Shown here: positions 36,223 through 47,096 of the stretch, piece after piece
Numbering within the stretch: the first letter of the stretch is position 1
How the letters are laid out: every line of letters begins with the position of its first letter
Assembly: GCF_001045555.1 (NCBI RefSeq)
Contig: NZ_LFBU01000001.1
Span: 992,001 to 1,056,000, forward strand
Direction of reading: 5' to 3'
DNA from: Marinobacter subterrani
GTDB taxonomy: Bacteria; Pseudomonadota; Gammaproteobacteria; Pseudomonadales; Oleiphilaceae
DNA length: 64,000 nucleotides
Made by a program: the position numbers and the translations under genes
The notes under the pieces: generated by a model
What the model was told of the DNA's origin: nothing
The model's input: only the letters and a program-made list of their open reading frames with translations
Databases searched by the model: none

Positions 36223-37473
36223 ATGACGATCAGAAAAGTGCTCTTTTCTGCCTGCCTGCTGTTGCTGGCAAGCACCACTGTCTACGCCGAAACCCTGAAG
36301 ATCGGCCTGAATTACCCACAGACTGGCCGCTACAAGGATCAGGGCCTGCAGCAGCGCCTGGGTGCCTTTCTGGCGGTTGACGAAATCAACGCGGCCGGCG
36401 GCGTCATGGGCCGGCAACTGGAACTGGTAATCCGGAATACGCGGGGCGAACCGGCCCGGGGCGCGAAAAACACCGCAGAACTGATCGACCGTGAAGGCGT
36501 CGAGATGGTTTTCGGGGGTGTTTCCAGTGCCGTGGCCATTGCTTCGGGCAAGGCCGCCCGGGATCGTAACCGGGTGTACTTCGGCACCCTCACCTACTCA
36601 AACGCGACCACTGGCGCCGAAGGGCATTCCCATATGTTCCGGGAACCCTACAACGCCTGGATGACCGCCAAGGTGCTCAGCCAGTACCTGAAGACCAACC
36701 ATCAGAACGACGAGTATTTCTACATCACCGCCGACTATACCTGGGGCTGGTCGGTGGAAGAATCCGTCCGGAAATTCTCCGGCACCGAAGACACCGAACG
36801 TCATAAGGGTGTAAAAACCCCGTTCCCGAGAGCGCTGATTACCGATTTCCGGGACGCTCTTGAGCAAGCGAAAGCCAGCAATGCCAAGGTTCTGATGATG
36901 GTGCTGTTCGGCGACGACATGGTGCGGGCCCTGAATGTTGCCTACGAGATGGGGCTCACCGAAAAGATGCAGATCGTGGTACCCAACCTGACCCTGGGCA
37001 TGGCCCGACAGGTTGGCCCCACTATCATGGAAGGGATCGTCGGTGGCTCGCCATGGGTCTGGAACCTGCCCTACGAGCGGAACTATCCCCGCGGCAAGGA
37101 ATTCGTGGAAGCCTTCTCCAAACGCTACGAGATGCGCCCCTCCACCGCGGCTGCGTCAGCTTACAGCATCGTGTACCAGTACAAGGACGCCGTGGAGCGA
37201 GCGGGCACTACCGACACCGCCGCCATCATCAAGGCCCTGGAAGGACACCGGTACACCTTCCTGAAAGACGAGCAATACTGGCGTGCGTTTGACCACCAGA
37301 ACATCCAGACCGTGTATGTGGTCAAGATCAAGCCACGGAACACCATCGTGGCCGACGAGTACAGTTCCGATTATTTCAGCATCATCGATTCCATGCCCGG
37401 CGACCAGGCCGCCCAGACCCGCGAAGAATGGGAAGCACGTCGACGGGAGGCCGGCAAACCCACCAGGCTTTGA
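36223..37473 (+). CDS. Orphan urea/amide-type ABC solute-binding protein
   Basis: Periplasmic binding protein of the type I (Leu/Ile/Val, urea-AmiC) fold, 416 residues, with a signal peptide (VLFSACLLLLASTTVYA). The mature start LKIGLNYPQTGRYKDQGLQQ and EINAAGGVMGRQLELVIRNT are typical for the family. GGAGG lies about 9 bases before ATG 36223; the frame is open upstream but lacks a site. No permease or ATPase gene is nearby, so it may serve an unlinked transporter or a sensor. An Anr-like box lies upstream. Confidence 0.85.
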   Translation: MTIRKVLFSACLLLLASTTVYAETLKIGLNYPQTGRYKDQGLQQRLGAFLAVDEINAAGGVMGRQLELVIRNTRGEPARGAKNTAELIDREGVEMVFGGVSSAVAIASGKAARDRNRVYFGTLTYSNATTGAEGHSHMFREPYNAWMTAKVLSQYLKTNHQNDEYFYITADYTWGWSVEESVRKFSGTEDTERHKGVKTPFPRALITDFRDALEQAKASNAKVLMMVLFGDDMVRALNVAYEMGLTEKMQIVVPNLTLGMARQVGPTIMEGIVGGSPWVWNLPYERNYPRGKEFVEAFSKRYEMRPSTAAASAYSIVYQYKDAVERAGTTDTAAIIKALEGHRYTFLKDEQYWRAFDHQNIQTVYVVKIKPRNTIVADEYSSDYFSIIDSMPGDQAAQTREEWEARRREAGKPTRL

Positions 37474-37544
37474 TCTTTAGCGGCACCGACCATCAGAACA
37501 GATAATCGGTGCCACTCCCGGCTAGCGGCCGCCCGCTCATCCCC

Positions 37545-38351
37545 TCAGTTGATCTCACACTCCGACACGACAAGACCCGACGCCTCAGCCAGCGCCCCGG
37601 CAATGGTGCCGAACTCGTCCGCATGCAGGGAGGCGCCGCCAATCAGCCCGCCATCGACATCGGCCAGACTGAACAGTTCAAAGGCATTGGCCGCCTTCAC
37701 GCTGCCCCCGTAGATCACCCTCAGTTGCTGGCTGATATCATCGGATGCCTCTGGCGCACTGTTGGCGATGAATTGCCGGATCTCCTGGTGCACCCGGGAC
37801 ACCTGCTCCGGCGTTGCAGTCTTCCCCGTACCAATGGCCCAGACCGGCTCATAGGCGATAATCCCGTTCGCCATGGCGGCCAGCCCGACTTCATCGATAA
37901 CCGCCTGCAATTGCCGCTCAATAACCAGCCCGGTCTGGTTTGACTCCCGCTCTGCCAGAGTTTCGCCAACACAAAGCACCGGTGTGAGCCCGGCGGCCAG
38001 AACAGACCGGTATCGAGCGGCAACCTCCAGACTGCTTTCGGCAAACAGCGCCCGACGTTCGGAATGGCCTACCAGCACGTACCGACACCCCATTTCCTGG
38101 AGCATGGTGGCACTGACCTCCCCGGTATAGGCGCCGGATACAAAGCTGGAGGCATTCTGTGCCCCCAGGGCTATGCCGGTGTAGCCGAGCAGATCCCGAA
38201 CCTGGAACAGATAGGGGAACGGCGGGCAAACAGCCAGATCAATTGTCTTGCGGAACATTCTCAGCCGGGGCAGCACACGCACCATCAGTGCCTGGTTGGC
38301 GTGCAGGCTGCCGTTCATCTTCCAGTTACCAATCAGAATCGGTTTTCTCAT
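37545..38351 (-). CDS. tpiA: Triosephosphate isomerase
   Basis: Interconverts dihydroxyacetone phosphate and glyceraldehyde 3-phosphate. It has 268 residues with the substrate-binding GNWKMNGS, catalytic His in LVGHSERR and catalytic Glu in AYEPVWAIGTGK. GGAGA precedes ATG 38351. It follows eno by 23 bases on the same strand, and the pair has a GlpR-like operator in its promoter. The setting suits conversion of GlpD product. It is not next to secG or nusA, where the housekeeping copy often lies, so it may be a second copy. Confidence 0.95.
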   Translation of the reverse strand: MRKPILIGNWKMNGSLHANQALMVRVLPRLRMFRKTIDLAVCPPFPYLFQVRDLLGYTGIALGAQNASSFVSGAYTGEVSATMLQEMGCRYVLVGHSERRALFAESSLEVAARYRSVLAAGLTPVLCVGETLAERESNQTGLVIERQLQAVIDEVGLAAMANGIIAYEPVWAIGTGKTATPEQVSRVHQEIRQFIANSAPEASDDISQQLRVIYGGSVKAANAFELFSLADVDGGLIGGASLHADEFGTIAGALAEASGLVVSECEIN

Positions 38352-38374
38352 GAGGTCTCTCCCGAACAACGGCG

Positions 38375-39694
<1,320 letters not shown>

Positions 39695-39737
39695 TCATTG
39701 TTGTTTGCAATTTTTTTGGATAACGAACCTAAATGAC

Positions 39738-39767
39738 ATCTTAATATTCGTAAACGAACATCATCAA
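39738..39767 (-). promoter_or_regulatory. eno-tpiA promoter containing a GlpR operator
   Basis: On the minus strand TTGATG (39767-39762), an 18-base spacer and TAAGAT (39743-39738) form a sigma-70 promoter. The site AATATTCGTAAACGAACATC (39743-39762, plus strand) fills the spacer and matches 17 of 20 positions of the E. coli GlpR operator WATGTTCGWTAWCGAACATW (recalled). Half-sites AACGAACC (39722-39729) and ATTCGTTAT lie on either side. Repression by GlpR is therefore likely. Confidence 0.75.
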
Positions 39768-39834
39768 GCGAAAAAAACCGCCAATCAGACAGATTCGTTA
39801 TATGGAATCGAAAATTTGCCCTTGACTGGTTTCG

Positions 39835-41841
39835 TCAGTGCACCCGAAAGCGAGCCATCAGTGACTCAATATTCGTCACCGAATGCTCCAGTCGATCACA
39901 GGTGGTGACCAGTTCGTCAATTCTTTCGAGGCTTTCAACCGCCGAGGCACTGATGTCTGTGACCTGCCGCGCCACCGACTGACTGACCGTTTCCTGCTCA
40001 TCCATGCCGTGACGGATATGCTCAGCCCCCTGGTGGATCCGCCCCATCACCGAGCCAATCCTGCCAGCCCCGTCCGAGACGCTGGCCATGAGCCCACGCA
40101 CTGATCGAAGCTGATCGAAACTGGCGTCCATTGAGCTCACCGAATCCGAGGCTTCCCGTTGCAGATCCTCCACCAGATTACGAATGGTATCGGTACTTTC
40201 GGTGGTCTTCCGTGCCAGGCCCCGAACCTCATCAGCAACCACGGCAAACCCGCGACCGGCATCCCCGGCCCGAGCCGATTCAATGGCGGCATTCAGGGCC
40301 AGCAGGTTGGTCTGGTTGGCAATATCGTCAATAGCCTCGGTTATCCGTCCGATATCAAGGGATGCCTGTTCAAGCTGACGCAGTTTTCCAGCGGTCTGCT
40401 CCGCCTGATTCTCCAGGCCTGCCACACAATCCATACCCCGGGCGGCCGCTGCCAGGTTATCTTCCACCTGCTGGTTAACCTCGCCAACCAGGTCATGAGT
40501 ATCCCGGACGGAACCGGCCACCTCCCTTGCCGAGGCCTCCATCTGGGTCATCGCTGCGGCAATCGCGCCTAGCTCATCTGACTGGCTCCGGATACGCTCG
40601 TTAAAGTCCCGGGCAAACCTGGCGTTACCCGATGCGATCACCGATATGTCGGAGCCAGCCTGCTGCAAGCTACCCAGCACGGTCGCCATTGCCTCTGATA
40701 AACAGTTCACGGAATTCTTCAGGTCGACAAACTCGCCCCGGGCCGGAAATTCCAGTACCCGGGAGTAATCGCCCTCGGCCATTGCTGACAGGTGTTCCTG
40801 GGTCGCCTGAAGCGGACGGCTGATCATCCGTCCGAGCCTGAAAGAAATTGCCAGAGCAACAAGAACCACCACGGGCAGCAGCCAGTAAACAAGCTGTTCC
40901 GAATCAAGCGCAGTTGCATCCAGCGCGAATACCGAAGCGCTCGCTCGGTCCGCGAGGGCATTGCCTGCCTCATCCAGCTCTGAAGCCATTGCCGTGAGAA
41001 TTCCCTCGACCTCCCCGGCCGTTCTTGCAAGCTCAAGCCGGCTTTGCCGATAGCCGGAGTACTGGCTGATAATGCCGGCATCGTCATTCACTGCCTGCAG
41101 AAACCTGCTTACCAGCGGCGGCAGCCCCTCCAGGCGCGGCACCTCCGCCACCAGAGCCGATATATCCTGCTCAAATGTCCGGGTGTTGAAGCGGAGGTTC
41201 TCGATGATGGTATCCAACTGCCGCGCATCTTCGGTGCTGACCATCTGCATGATCAGCAGCTCGATGTTGGCCAGGTTTTCCATCACCGTGGTGAACAGGT
41301 CGCGGATGTATATATCCCGGCCAGCCGGTTCTGTACCCTCGAGCACCAATGTTCGTTTCATCTCCCCATTGTTGGCGAGGAACTCACTCAGGCCGGTGTT
41401 CACTGCTTCCGACATGGACAGCAGCCGCGCCTTGAGCGCGACCAGGGCCTCAGACGAGCGTTCCAGCTCAGCCAACTGGCCACGCGCGTTTTCGCTCACC
41501 GACTTCAGTTCAGGAAACATGGCCGTGGGAGCCGACACCGCAAGGGCACCAATACTGTCGTTCAGCTCATTCAAAGCGCTCTTGAGATTCGCGGACCGGT
41601 CCGTCAGCGACTGCGGTTGTTCAGCGGAAACGACTTCCACTGCGTACTTTCCTGCAGCCGAGCGATGGGCCTCCATTTCCTGAATCAGTCCGCTGAGCGG
41701 AAACACATCCGTTGTCAGTTTGTCGGTGGTTCCTGAGAACGCCGACATGATGCTGATATTGAATGCTCCCCAGCAGACAATAATCACGCAAAGCAGGCCG
41801 AAGCCCGCGTACAAGCGATGGATTACGGAGATTCTGTTCAT
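39835..41841 (-). CDS. Methyl-accepting chemotaxis protein
   Basis: Transmembrane chemoreceptor of 668 residues. The first helix ([20 protein letters not shown]) is followed by a helical periplasmic sensor of about 290 residues, the second helix ([14 protein letters not shown]), a HAMP domain, and the signalling domain with the conserved tip [20 protein letters not shown] and [15 protein letters not shown]. No C-terminal CheR-binding pentapeptide is seen. AAGGG lies 8 bases before ATG 41841. The ligand is unknown; its position between eno and the glycerol importer makes a carbon-source signal plausible. Confidence 0.9.
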   Translation of the reverse strand: MNRISVIHRLYAGFGLLCVIIVCWGAFNISIMSAFSGTTDKLTTDVFPLSGLIQEMEAHRSAAGKYAVEVVSAEQPQSLTDRSANLKSALNELNDSIGALAVSAPTAMFPELKSVSENARGQLAELERSSEALVALKARLLSMSEAVNTGLSEFLANNGEMKRTLVLEGTEPAGRDIYIRDLFTTVMENLANIELLIMQMVSTEDARQLDTIIENLRFNTRTFEQDISALVAEVPRLEGLPPLVSRFLQAVNDDAGIISQYSGYRQSRLELARTAGEVEGILTAMASELDEAGNALADRASASVFALDATALDSEQLVYWLLPVVVLVALAISFRLGRMISRPLQATQEHLSAMAEGDYSRVLEFPARGEFVDLKNSVNCLSEAMATVLGSLQQAGSDISVIASGNARFARDFNERIRSQSDELGAIAAAMTQMEASAREVAGSVRDTHDLVGEVNQQVEDNLAAAARGMDCVAGLENQAEQTAGKLRQLEQASLDIGRITEAIDDIANQTNLLALNAAIESARAGDAGRGFAVVADEVRGLARKTTESTDTIRNLVEDLQREASDSVSSMDASFDQLRSVRGLMASVSDGAGRIGSVMGRIHQGAEHIRHGMDEQETVSQSVARQVTDISASAVESLERIDELVTTCDRLEHSVTNIESLMARFRVH

Positions 41842-41975
41842 AGGACACACCCTTCCCGCCATACGTCTGCGAAGGCGGGCCAAACGGTAGAAAAAGGGCC
41901 GGCAGGGCTTACCCCGGGAGGGGTTACCTTGAAATGCTTTAAAGGGGGGGGAACTATAAGCAACCGGCCAAAACC

Positions 41976-42030
41976 CACCGTGACAACGGTGCTCTGCCTG
42001 CCGCAACTGAGGGACCTGTTGCGGCAGGCA
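41976..42030 (-). terminator. Tandem hairpins after glpV
   Basis: On the minus strand a 13-bp perfect stem (TGCCTGCCGCAAC, arms 41995-42007 and 42018-42030, 10-base loop) is followed by a shorter stem CACCGT/ACGGTG (41976-41991) and then GGGTTTT. The second hairpin plus T run probably ends the glpSTPQUV transcript. Confidence 0.7.
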
Positions 42031-42055
42031 TTGCTCTTCAGGAAATCAGCTCGCC

Positions 42056-43798
42056 TTAGCGGGCCTCTTCCCAGGTTTTCAGCAGTTCGTCATAGGCAAC
42101 CGTCTTGCCTTGCGGCTTCTCGTTAGCCAGTTTCGGCTTGGGCGCACCCGGCTGATCCAGCCAGTATTGCGGGTCGCGTGGCTCGTTCAGCTTCGGACCA
42201 CAGGTCGGCTGAACACTGGCACGCTCCAGGCGCTCCATAACCCGGTCCTGGGCTTCCGCCAGACCATCCAGGGCTTTCTGCGGAGTTGCCTCGCCGCTGG
42301 CAGCCTGGGCAATGTACTGCCACCAGAGCTGAGCCAGCTTGGGATAATCAGGCACGTTGGTGCCGGTTGGCGACCACTGAACACGGGCCGGGCTGCGGTA
42401 GAACTCCACCAGGCCACCCAGTTTGGGCGCCAATTCAGTCATCGCATCGGAATTGATATCAGATTCGCGGATCGGCGTCAGACCGGCGATGGTCTTCTCC
42501 AGGGAAACCGTCTTGGAAACCGTGAACTGGGCATACAGCCAGGCGGCCAGGCGGCGCTTCTGCGGAGTCGACTTCATGAAGGTCCAGGAACCCACGTCCT
42601 GATACCCCAGCTTCATGCCCTCTTCCCAGTAGGGTCCGCGGGGCGACGGCGCCATGCGCCATTTCGGGGTGCCATCTTCGTTCACCACTGGCAGACCGTC
42701 TTTGATCATGCTTGCGGTAAACGCGGTGTACCAGAAGATCTGCTGGGCAATGTTACCCTGCGCCGGCACCGGGCCCGCTTCCGAGAAGGTCATGCCCTGG
42801 GCTTCGGGAGGCGCGTACTTTTCAAGCCAGTCCACGTATTTCTGGGTTGCGTAGACAGCAGCGGGGCCATTAGTTGCGCCACCACGGCTGACACTGGAGC
42901 CAACCGGATGACACTCGTCAACACGGATGCCCCACTCATCCACCGGCAGACCATTTGGCAGACCCTTGTCGCCGGCACCGGCCATGGAGAACCAGGCATC
43001 GGTAAAGCGCCAGCCCAGTGACGGGTCCTTCTTGCCGTAGTCCATGTGGCCGTATACACGCTTACCGTCGATTTCTTTCACATGAACCGAGAAGAACTCG
43101 GCAATATCCTCATAGGCGGACCAGTTGACGGGCACGCCCAGCTCGTAACCGTAGATTTCCTTGAACTGTTTCTTCAGGTCCTCACGCTCAAACCAGTCCG
43201 CACGGAACCAGTAGAGGTTGGCGAACTGCTGGTCCGGCAATTGATACAGCTTGCCATCCGGGCCGGTGGTGAAATCCAGGCCAATGAAATCGTCGAGATC
43301 AAGCGTTGGCAGGGTCAGATCCTTGCCTTCGCCCTTGATGATGTCCTCCACCGGGAACACCTTGCCATAGCGGAAGTGGGTACCGATCAGGTCGGAGTCA
43401 TTAACCCAGCCGTCGTAGATATTCCGGCCGGACTGCATCTGGGTCTGCAACTTCTCGATAACGTCACCTTCCTGAATCAGCGTGTGTGTCAGGTTGATGC
43501 CGGTAATTTCAGAGAAGGCCTTGGCCAGAACGTTGGATTCGTATTCGTGCGTGGCAATGGTTTCCGAAACAACGTTGATATCCATGCCGCGGAACTGCTT
43601 CGCAGCTTCGATAAACCACTTCATTTCTTCCATTTGCTGTTCTTTGGTCAGGGTCGACCGCTTGAACTCCTGATTCACCCACTTTTCAGCCGCATCCGTG
43701 TACTGATCAGCGCTGGCCTGCAGGCTTGAACCCATGCCTACAGCACCTATGGCGGCACTCAGAAGCAGGGCTCCAGGATATTTATTGTTCTTGAACAT
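42056..43798 (-). CDS. glpV: GlpV-type glycerol ABC solute-binding protein
   Basis: Large periplasmic binding protein of 580 residues in the family of GlpV, the binding subunit of the Rhizobium glpSTPQUV glycerol importer. It has a signal peptide (ALLLSAAIGAVGMGSSLQAS), then YQLPDQQFANLYWFRADWF, GYELGVPVNWSAYEDIAEFF and a C-terminal PKPKLANEKPQGKTV. The start is ATG 43798 with AGG 6 bases upstream. It is the last gene of the importer operon, separated from glpU by 223 bases that hold a GlpR-like site, so it may also have its own promoter. A diverged copy lies at 56286-58037. Confidence 0.88.
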   Translation of the reverse strand: MFKNNKYPGALLLSAAIGAVGMGSSLQASADQYTDAAEKWVNQEFKRSTLTKEQQMEEMKWFIEAAKQFRGMDINVVSETIATHEYESNVLAKAFSEITGINLTHTLIQEGDVIEKLQTQMQSGRNIYDGWVNDSDLIGTHFRYGKVFPVEDIIKGEGKDLTLPTLDLDDFIGLDFTTGPDGKLYQLPDQQFANLYWFRADWFEREDLKKQFKEIYGYELGVPVNWSAYEDIAEFFSVHVKEIDGKRVYGHMDYGKKDPSLGWRFTDAWFSMAGAGDKGLPNGLPVDEWGIRVDECHPVGSSVSRGGATNGPAAVYATQKYVDWLEKYAPPEAQGMTFSEAGPVPAQGNIAQQIFWYTAFTASMIKDGLPVVNEDGTPKWRMAPSPRGPYWEEGMKLGYQDVGSWTFMKSTPQKRRLAAWLYAQFTVSKTVSLEKTIAGLTPIRESDINSDAMTELAPKLGGLVEFYRSPARVQWSPTGTNVPDYPKLAQLWWQYIAQAASGEATPQKALDGLAEAQDRVMERLERASVQPTCGPKLNEPRDPQYWLDQPGAPKPKLANEKPQGKTVAYDELLKTWEEAR

Positions 43799-43891
43799 AT
43801 CCAACCTCGTTCGTCTTGTTTTGAGTGGAACGAATCACCGGGTGCTCCGTTCCGGTTGCATAGCGCCTTCGAGTCGCTATCCGTTGAAGCC

Positions 43892-43950
43892 GGAACCGAT
43901 CAATGATCGATTCCGATCATGCCTTAGAAAATAGTTCGTTTTCGAAATCT
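43892..43950. promoter_or_regulatory. glpU-glpV intergenic control region: palindrome and GlpR-like site
   Basis: An imperfect palindrome GGAACCGATCA/TGATCGATTCC (43892-43914, 10 of 11 paired) is followed by ATAGTTCGTTTTCGAAATCT (43931-43950), which matches 14 of 20 GlpR-operator positions including the core GTTCG...CGAA. This could give glpV separate induction, raising binding protein over permease. Confidence 0.45.
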
Positions 43951-44021
43951 TTACAAGCTTTTTCGTCTTGAATTCATACCCGGATGTTCGGTTTGACACA
44001 ACGCCCGGGCACACCTTCTGT

Positions 44022-44297
44022 TCAGCCCCAGCGCATCAGCACAAGAAGCCAGATCACCGAAACGGCTAACGCGATCCAGAGCGTGATATCACTGACCGCA
44101 AGGAAGGTCAGATGGATATAGGCCGCGGAAAGCAGCCCGATAAACAGCCTGTCCCCGCGGGTGGTCGAGATCGGCAGAAAGCCCTTCCGTTCGGTGCACG
44201 GTGAAACAATTTCGTACACGGTCATGATCGCCAGTATGGTTGCAATCACAGAGAAAAAAATCGCCACGGACGGAGTCCAATTCATCCAAGCAAGCAT
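44022..44297 (-). CDS. glpU: GlpU-like small membrane protein (DUF2160)
   Basis: Small hydrophobic protein of 91 residues with three likely membrane helices (VAIFFSVIATILAIMTVYEI, LFIGLLSAAYIHLTFLAV and TLWIALAVSVIWLLVLM). It belongs to the DUF2160 family, which is a regular member of glpSTPQUV operons as GlpU; its role is unknown. ATG 44297 is chosen because GGAG lies 7 bases upstream; the ATG two codons earlier is too close to it. It follows glpQ by 15 bases. Confidence 0.82.
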   Translation of the reverse strand: MLAWMNWTPSVAIFFSVIATILAIMTVYEIVSPCTERKGFLPISTTRGDRLFIGLLSAAYIHLTFLAVSDITLWIALAVSVIWLLVLMRWG

Positions 44298-44312
44298 GTT
44301 CATTCTCCTTTT

Positions 44313-45119
44313 TTATACCCGTCCGAGGGCGAACCCGGTGGCGACATGGTTACGAACGAACCAGATCACCAGGATTCCGGGAATGATGGTGAGCGAGCCG
44401 GCGGCCGCCAGCACACCCCAGTCGATACCGCTGGCACCCACTGTTCGCGTCATCACCGCACCAATGGGAATGGCATCCACCGAGGTCAGCGTTCGGGCCA
44501 GCAACAACTCCACCCAGGAAAACATGAAGGCAAAGAACGCCGTGACCCCGATTCCGGAGCGGATCATCGGCAGAAAAATCTTCACGAAGAACCTGGGAAA
44601 GCTGTATCCATCAATGTAGGCCATCTCGTCGTATTCGCGAGGCACCCCGGACATGAAACCTTCCAGGATCCACACCGCCAGTGGCACGTTGAACAGGCAG
44701 TGCGCCAGCGCCACCGCGAGATGGGTGTCGAACAGGCCTATGGAGGAATAGAGCTGGAAGAACGGCAGCAGGAACACTGCCGGCGGCGCCATCCGGTTGC
44801 TCAGCAACCAGAAGAACAGGTGTTTGTCACCCACGAACTTGTACCTGCTGAAGGCATAGGCAGCAGGCAAAGACACCAGCAGGGTGATCACCACGTTCAT
44901 GGAAACGTAGATCATCGAGTTGATGTAGCCGTTGTACCAACTCGGATCCGTGAAAATGACCTCATAGTTGGCAAGGGTAAAATCCTCAGGCCAAAGAGTC
45001 AGGCCACTGAGAATTTCCTGGTTGGTCTTGAATGACATGTTCAGCAACCAGTAGATCGGTGTCAGCAGGAGCAGGATAAAAATCGTGATCCCGACGTTCT
45101 TGGAACGCGTCTGTTTCAT
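44313..45119 (-). CDS. glpQ: GlpQ-type glycerol ABC permease
   Basis: Inner-membrane ABC permease, 268 residues, with about six helices and the EAA loop (REYDEMAYIDGYSFPRFFVK) that contacts the ATPase dimer. By position and size it corresponds to GlpQ of the Rhizobium glycerol importer. AGGAG is 6 bases before ATG 45119. It follows glpP by 10 bases. The name is shared with an unrelated phosphodiesterase in E. coli. Confidence 0.88.
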   Translation of the reverse strand: MKQTRSKNVGITIFILLLLTPIYWLLNMSFKTNQEILSGLTLWPEDFTLANYEVIFTDPSWYNGYINSMIYVSMNVVITLLVSLPAAYAFSRYKFVGDKHLFFWLLSNRMAPPAVFLLPFFQLYSSIGLFDTHLAVALAHCLFNVPLAVWILEGFMSGVPREYDEMAYIDGYSFPRFFVKIFLPMIRSGIGVTAFFAFMFSWVELLLARTLTSVDAIPIGAVMTRTVGASGIDWGVLAAAGSLTIIPGILVIWFVRNHVATGFALGRV

Positions 45120-45129
45120 CACAGTCTCC

Positions 45130-45996
45130 TTATTTTTCTTTGTCGGCAGCAGTAATGGCGGTGAAGAACAGCCATGAAATCAGCAGCACGATCAGGAAGT
45201 AGATCAGCGAGAAGGCCGCTGCCCGGCCGAGGTCGAACTGGCCGACCGCCATGGTGGTCAACGTCTGGCTCAGGAAGGTGGTTGAGCTTCCGGGGCCGCC
45301 GCCGGTCAGAACAAAAGGCTCGGTGTAGATCATGAAGCTGTCCATAAAGCGCAGCAACACGGCGATGATCAGAACATTCTTCAGGCGCGGTAGCTGGATG
45401 TAACGGAACACCGCCCACCTGGAGGCACGGTCAATCTCCGCGGCCTGGTAGAAGGCTTCCGGAATCGCCCTCAGGCCGGAGTAACACAACAGGGCCACCA
45501 GGGGTGTCCAGTGCCAGACATCCATCAGCAACACGGTCAGCCAGGCATCCAGGGTGTCACCGGTATAGTTGTAATCAAACCCGATCGCGTTCAACGCCCA
45601 GCCGAACAGGCCAATATCGCCGCGGCCGAAGATCTGCCAGATGGTGCCCACCACGTTCCAGGGAATCAGCAGCGGAATCGCCAGCAGGATCAGGGCCAGG
45701 GACGCCTTGATGCCTGATTTCGGCATCATCAGTGCCACCCCGATGCCGAGTGGAATCTCGATCAGCAGTACCGCACCGGAGAAAATGAACTGCCGCAGGA
45801 GGGACTCCTGAAGCCGCTCATCATGGAGAATGATTTCGAACCATTCGGTACCAACGTAATAGGCGTTACCGGGCCCGAAAATATCCTGTACCGAGTAGTT
45901 GACCACTGTCATCAGTGGGATCAGCGCCGAAAAAGCCACCAGCAGGAAGACCGGAAGGACCAGCCACCAGGCGCGATTGTTGGGAATTTTGACCAT
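45130..45996 (-). CDS. glpP: GlpP-type glycerol ABC permease
   Basis: Inner-membrane ABC permease of 288 residues. Six helices are evident (first LVLPVFLLVAFSALIPLMTV), with the EAA-type loop around PEAFYQAAEIDRASRWAVFR. It pairs with GlpQ to form the channel. Its ATG overlaps the glpT stop by one base (TAATG), with AAGGAG 9 bases upstream, so coupling to glpT is expected. Confidence 0.88.
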   Translation of the reverse strand: MVKIPNNRAWWLVLPVFLLVAFSALIPLMTVVNYSVQDIFGPGNAYYVGTEWFEIILHDERLQESLLRQFIFSGAVLLIEIPLGIGVALMMPKSGIKASLALILLAIPLLIPWNVVGTIWQIFGRGDIGLFGWALNAIGFDYNYTGDTLDAWLTVLLMDVWHWTPLVALLCYSGLRAIPEAFYQAAEIDRASRWAVFRYIQLPRLKNVLIIAVLLRFMDSFMIYTEPFVLTGGGPGSSTTFLSQTLTTMAVGQFDLGRAAAFSLIYFLIVLLISWLFFTAITAADKEK

Positions 45997-47096
45997 TATT
46001 GTTGCTCCTTGATCAGGAACTCATCCACGTAGAGCATCAGCCACTGCTTGGGAAACGACAGATGCACCACCCCGCCAATTTCCGCTTCAAATTCTTCGTT
46101 CTGGCGGGCTTTCAGCGTTTCGTGGCCGAGTTCGACGGTGACAATCTTGTAAGTGCCCAGATCTTCGACATCGAGGACTGTAGCCTCAAAGGTTTCATCA
46201 GTGGCCTGATCAGAAACCTCGACAAACTCCGGGCGTATGCCGATCTTGAGATTGCTGGTTTTCTGGCGTTGCAGAACCTCCACCTGCCATTCATCCAGAG
46301 GCACCACGATGCTGCCGAAACAGACACCGCGCGGGCAGCGCTGTACCTCGATCAGGTTCATGCCGGGGCTGCCGATGAAGAAGCCCACAAAGGTGTGGTT
46401 CGGCCGCTCAAACAGCTCGGTCGGGGTTCCGAACTGAACGATTTGGCCGCCGTACATCACCGCGATCTTGTCGGCGAACGTCGAAGCCTCCAACTGGTCG
46501 TGCGTGACATAGACCATGGTGATGTCGAATTGCTCGTGAATCTGCTTCAGCTTGCGCCGGAGTTTCCACTTGAGCTGGGGGTCGATCACCGTCAGCGGTT
46601 CATCGAACAGAATGGCGGATACGTCTTCCCGGACCAGGCCACGCCCCATGGACACCTTCTGCTTTTCATCGGCCGTGAGATTCTTGGCCTTCTTGTAAAG
46701 CTTGTCCTGAATTTCCAGGACTTCGGCAATTTCGTGAACCCTCGCCTTGACCCGGGACGCTTCAACCCCGTTGTTCCGCAACGGAAAAGCCAGGTTATCG
46801 AACACGGTCATGGAGTCATAGATCACCGGGAACTGGAAGACCTGTGCAATGTTCCGGTCCCTGGGGGACAGTTCGTTGACCCGCTTGCCATCAAACAGAA
46901 CGTCCCCCTCCGACGGCTGAAGCAGGCCGGAGATAATGTTCAGCATGGTGCTCTTGCCACAGCCGGACGGGCCCAGCAGCGCGTAGGCTCCGCCCTTATC
47001 CCAGACATGATCGAGGTGCCGGATAGCATAATCATCCGGGCCGTCCGGCGTGTCACTGTAACTGTGAGCGAGTGATTTCAGTTGAATCTCAGCCAT
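45996..47096 (-). CDS. glpT: GlpT-type ABC ATPase with degenerate signature motif
   Basis: ABC ATPase of 366 residues. Walker A is canonical (GPSGCGKST, 42-50), as are the Q-loop (VFQFPVIYDSMTV), Walker B (AILFDEP) and H-loop (YVTHDQ, His199). The signature is not LSGGQ but LTADEKQ (140-146), so its contribution to the partner's ATP site should be poor. The C-terminal regulatory domain is MalK-like (FFIGSPGMNLIEV). It forms a heterodimer with GlpS, whose defects are complementary. Its start overlaps the glpS stop by one base (TGATG). The name refers to the ABC system, not the E. coli antiporter. Confidence 0.9.
   Translation of the reverse strand: MAEIQLKSLAHSYSDTPDGPDDYAIRHLDHVWDKGGAYALLGPSGCGKSTMLNIISGLLQPSEGDVLFDGKRVNELSPRDRNIAQVFQFPVIYDSMTVFDNLAFPLRNNGVEASRVKARVHEIAEVLEIQDKLYKKAKNLTADEKQKVSMGRGLVREDVSAILFDEPLTVIDPQLKWKLRRKLKQIHEQFDITMVYVTHDQLEASTFADKIAVMYGGQIVQFGTPTELFERPNHTFVGFFIGSPGMNLIEVQRCPRGVCFGSIVVPLDEWQVEVLQRQKTSNLKIGIRPEFVEVSDQATDETFEATVLDVEDLGTYKIVTVELGHETLKARQNEEFEAEIGGVVHLSFPKQWLMLYVDEFLIKEQQ

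Noticed and set aside
41842..42006. N-terminal extension of the chemoreceptor by 55 residues
   Set aside because: The extension is arginine/proline-rich with no signal character and crosses the glpV terminator hairpins; ATG 41841 has a good ribosome site directly before the first membrane helix.
45999..47075. Long antisense open frame (358 codons) inside glpT
   Set aside because: Shadow of the ATPase gene. Its composition shows no domain or signal.
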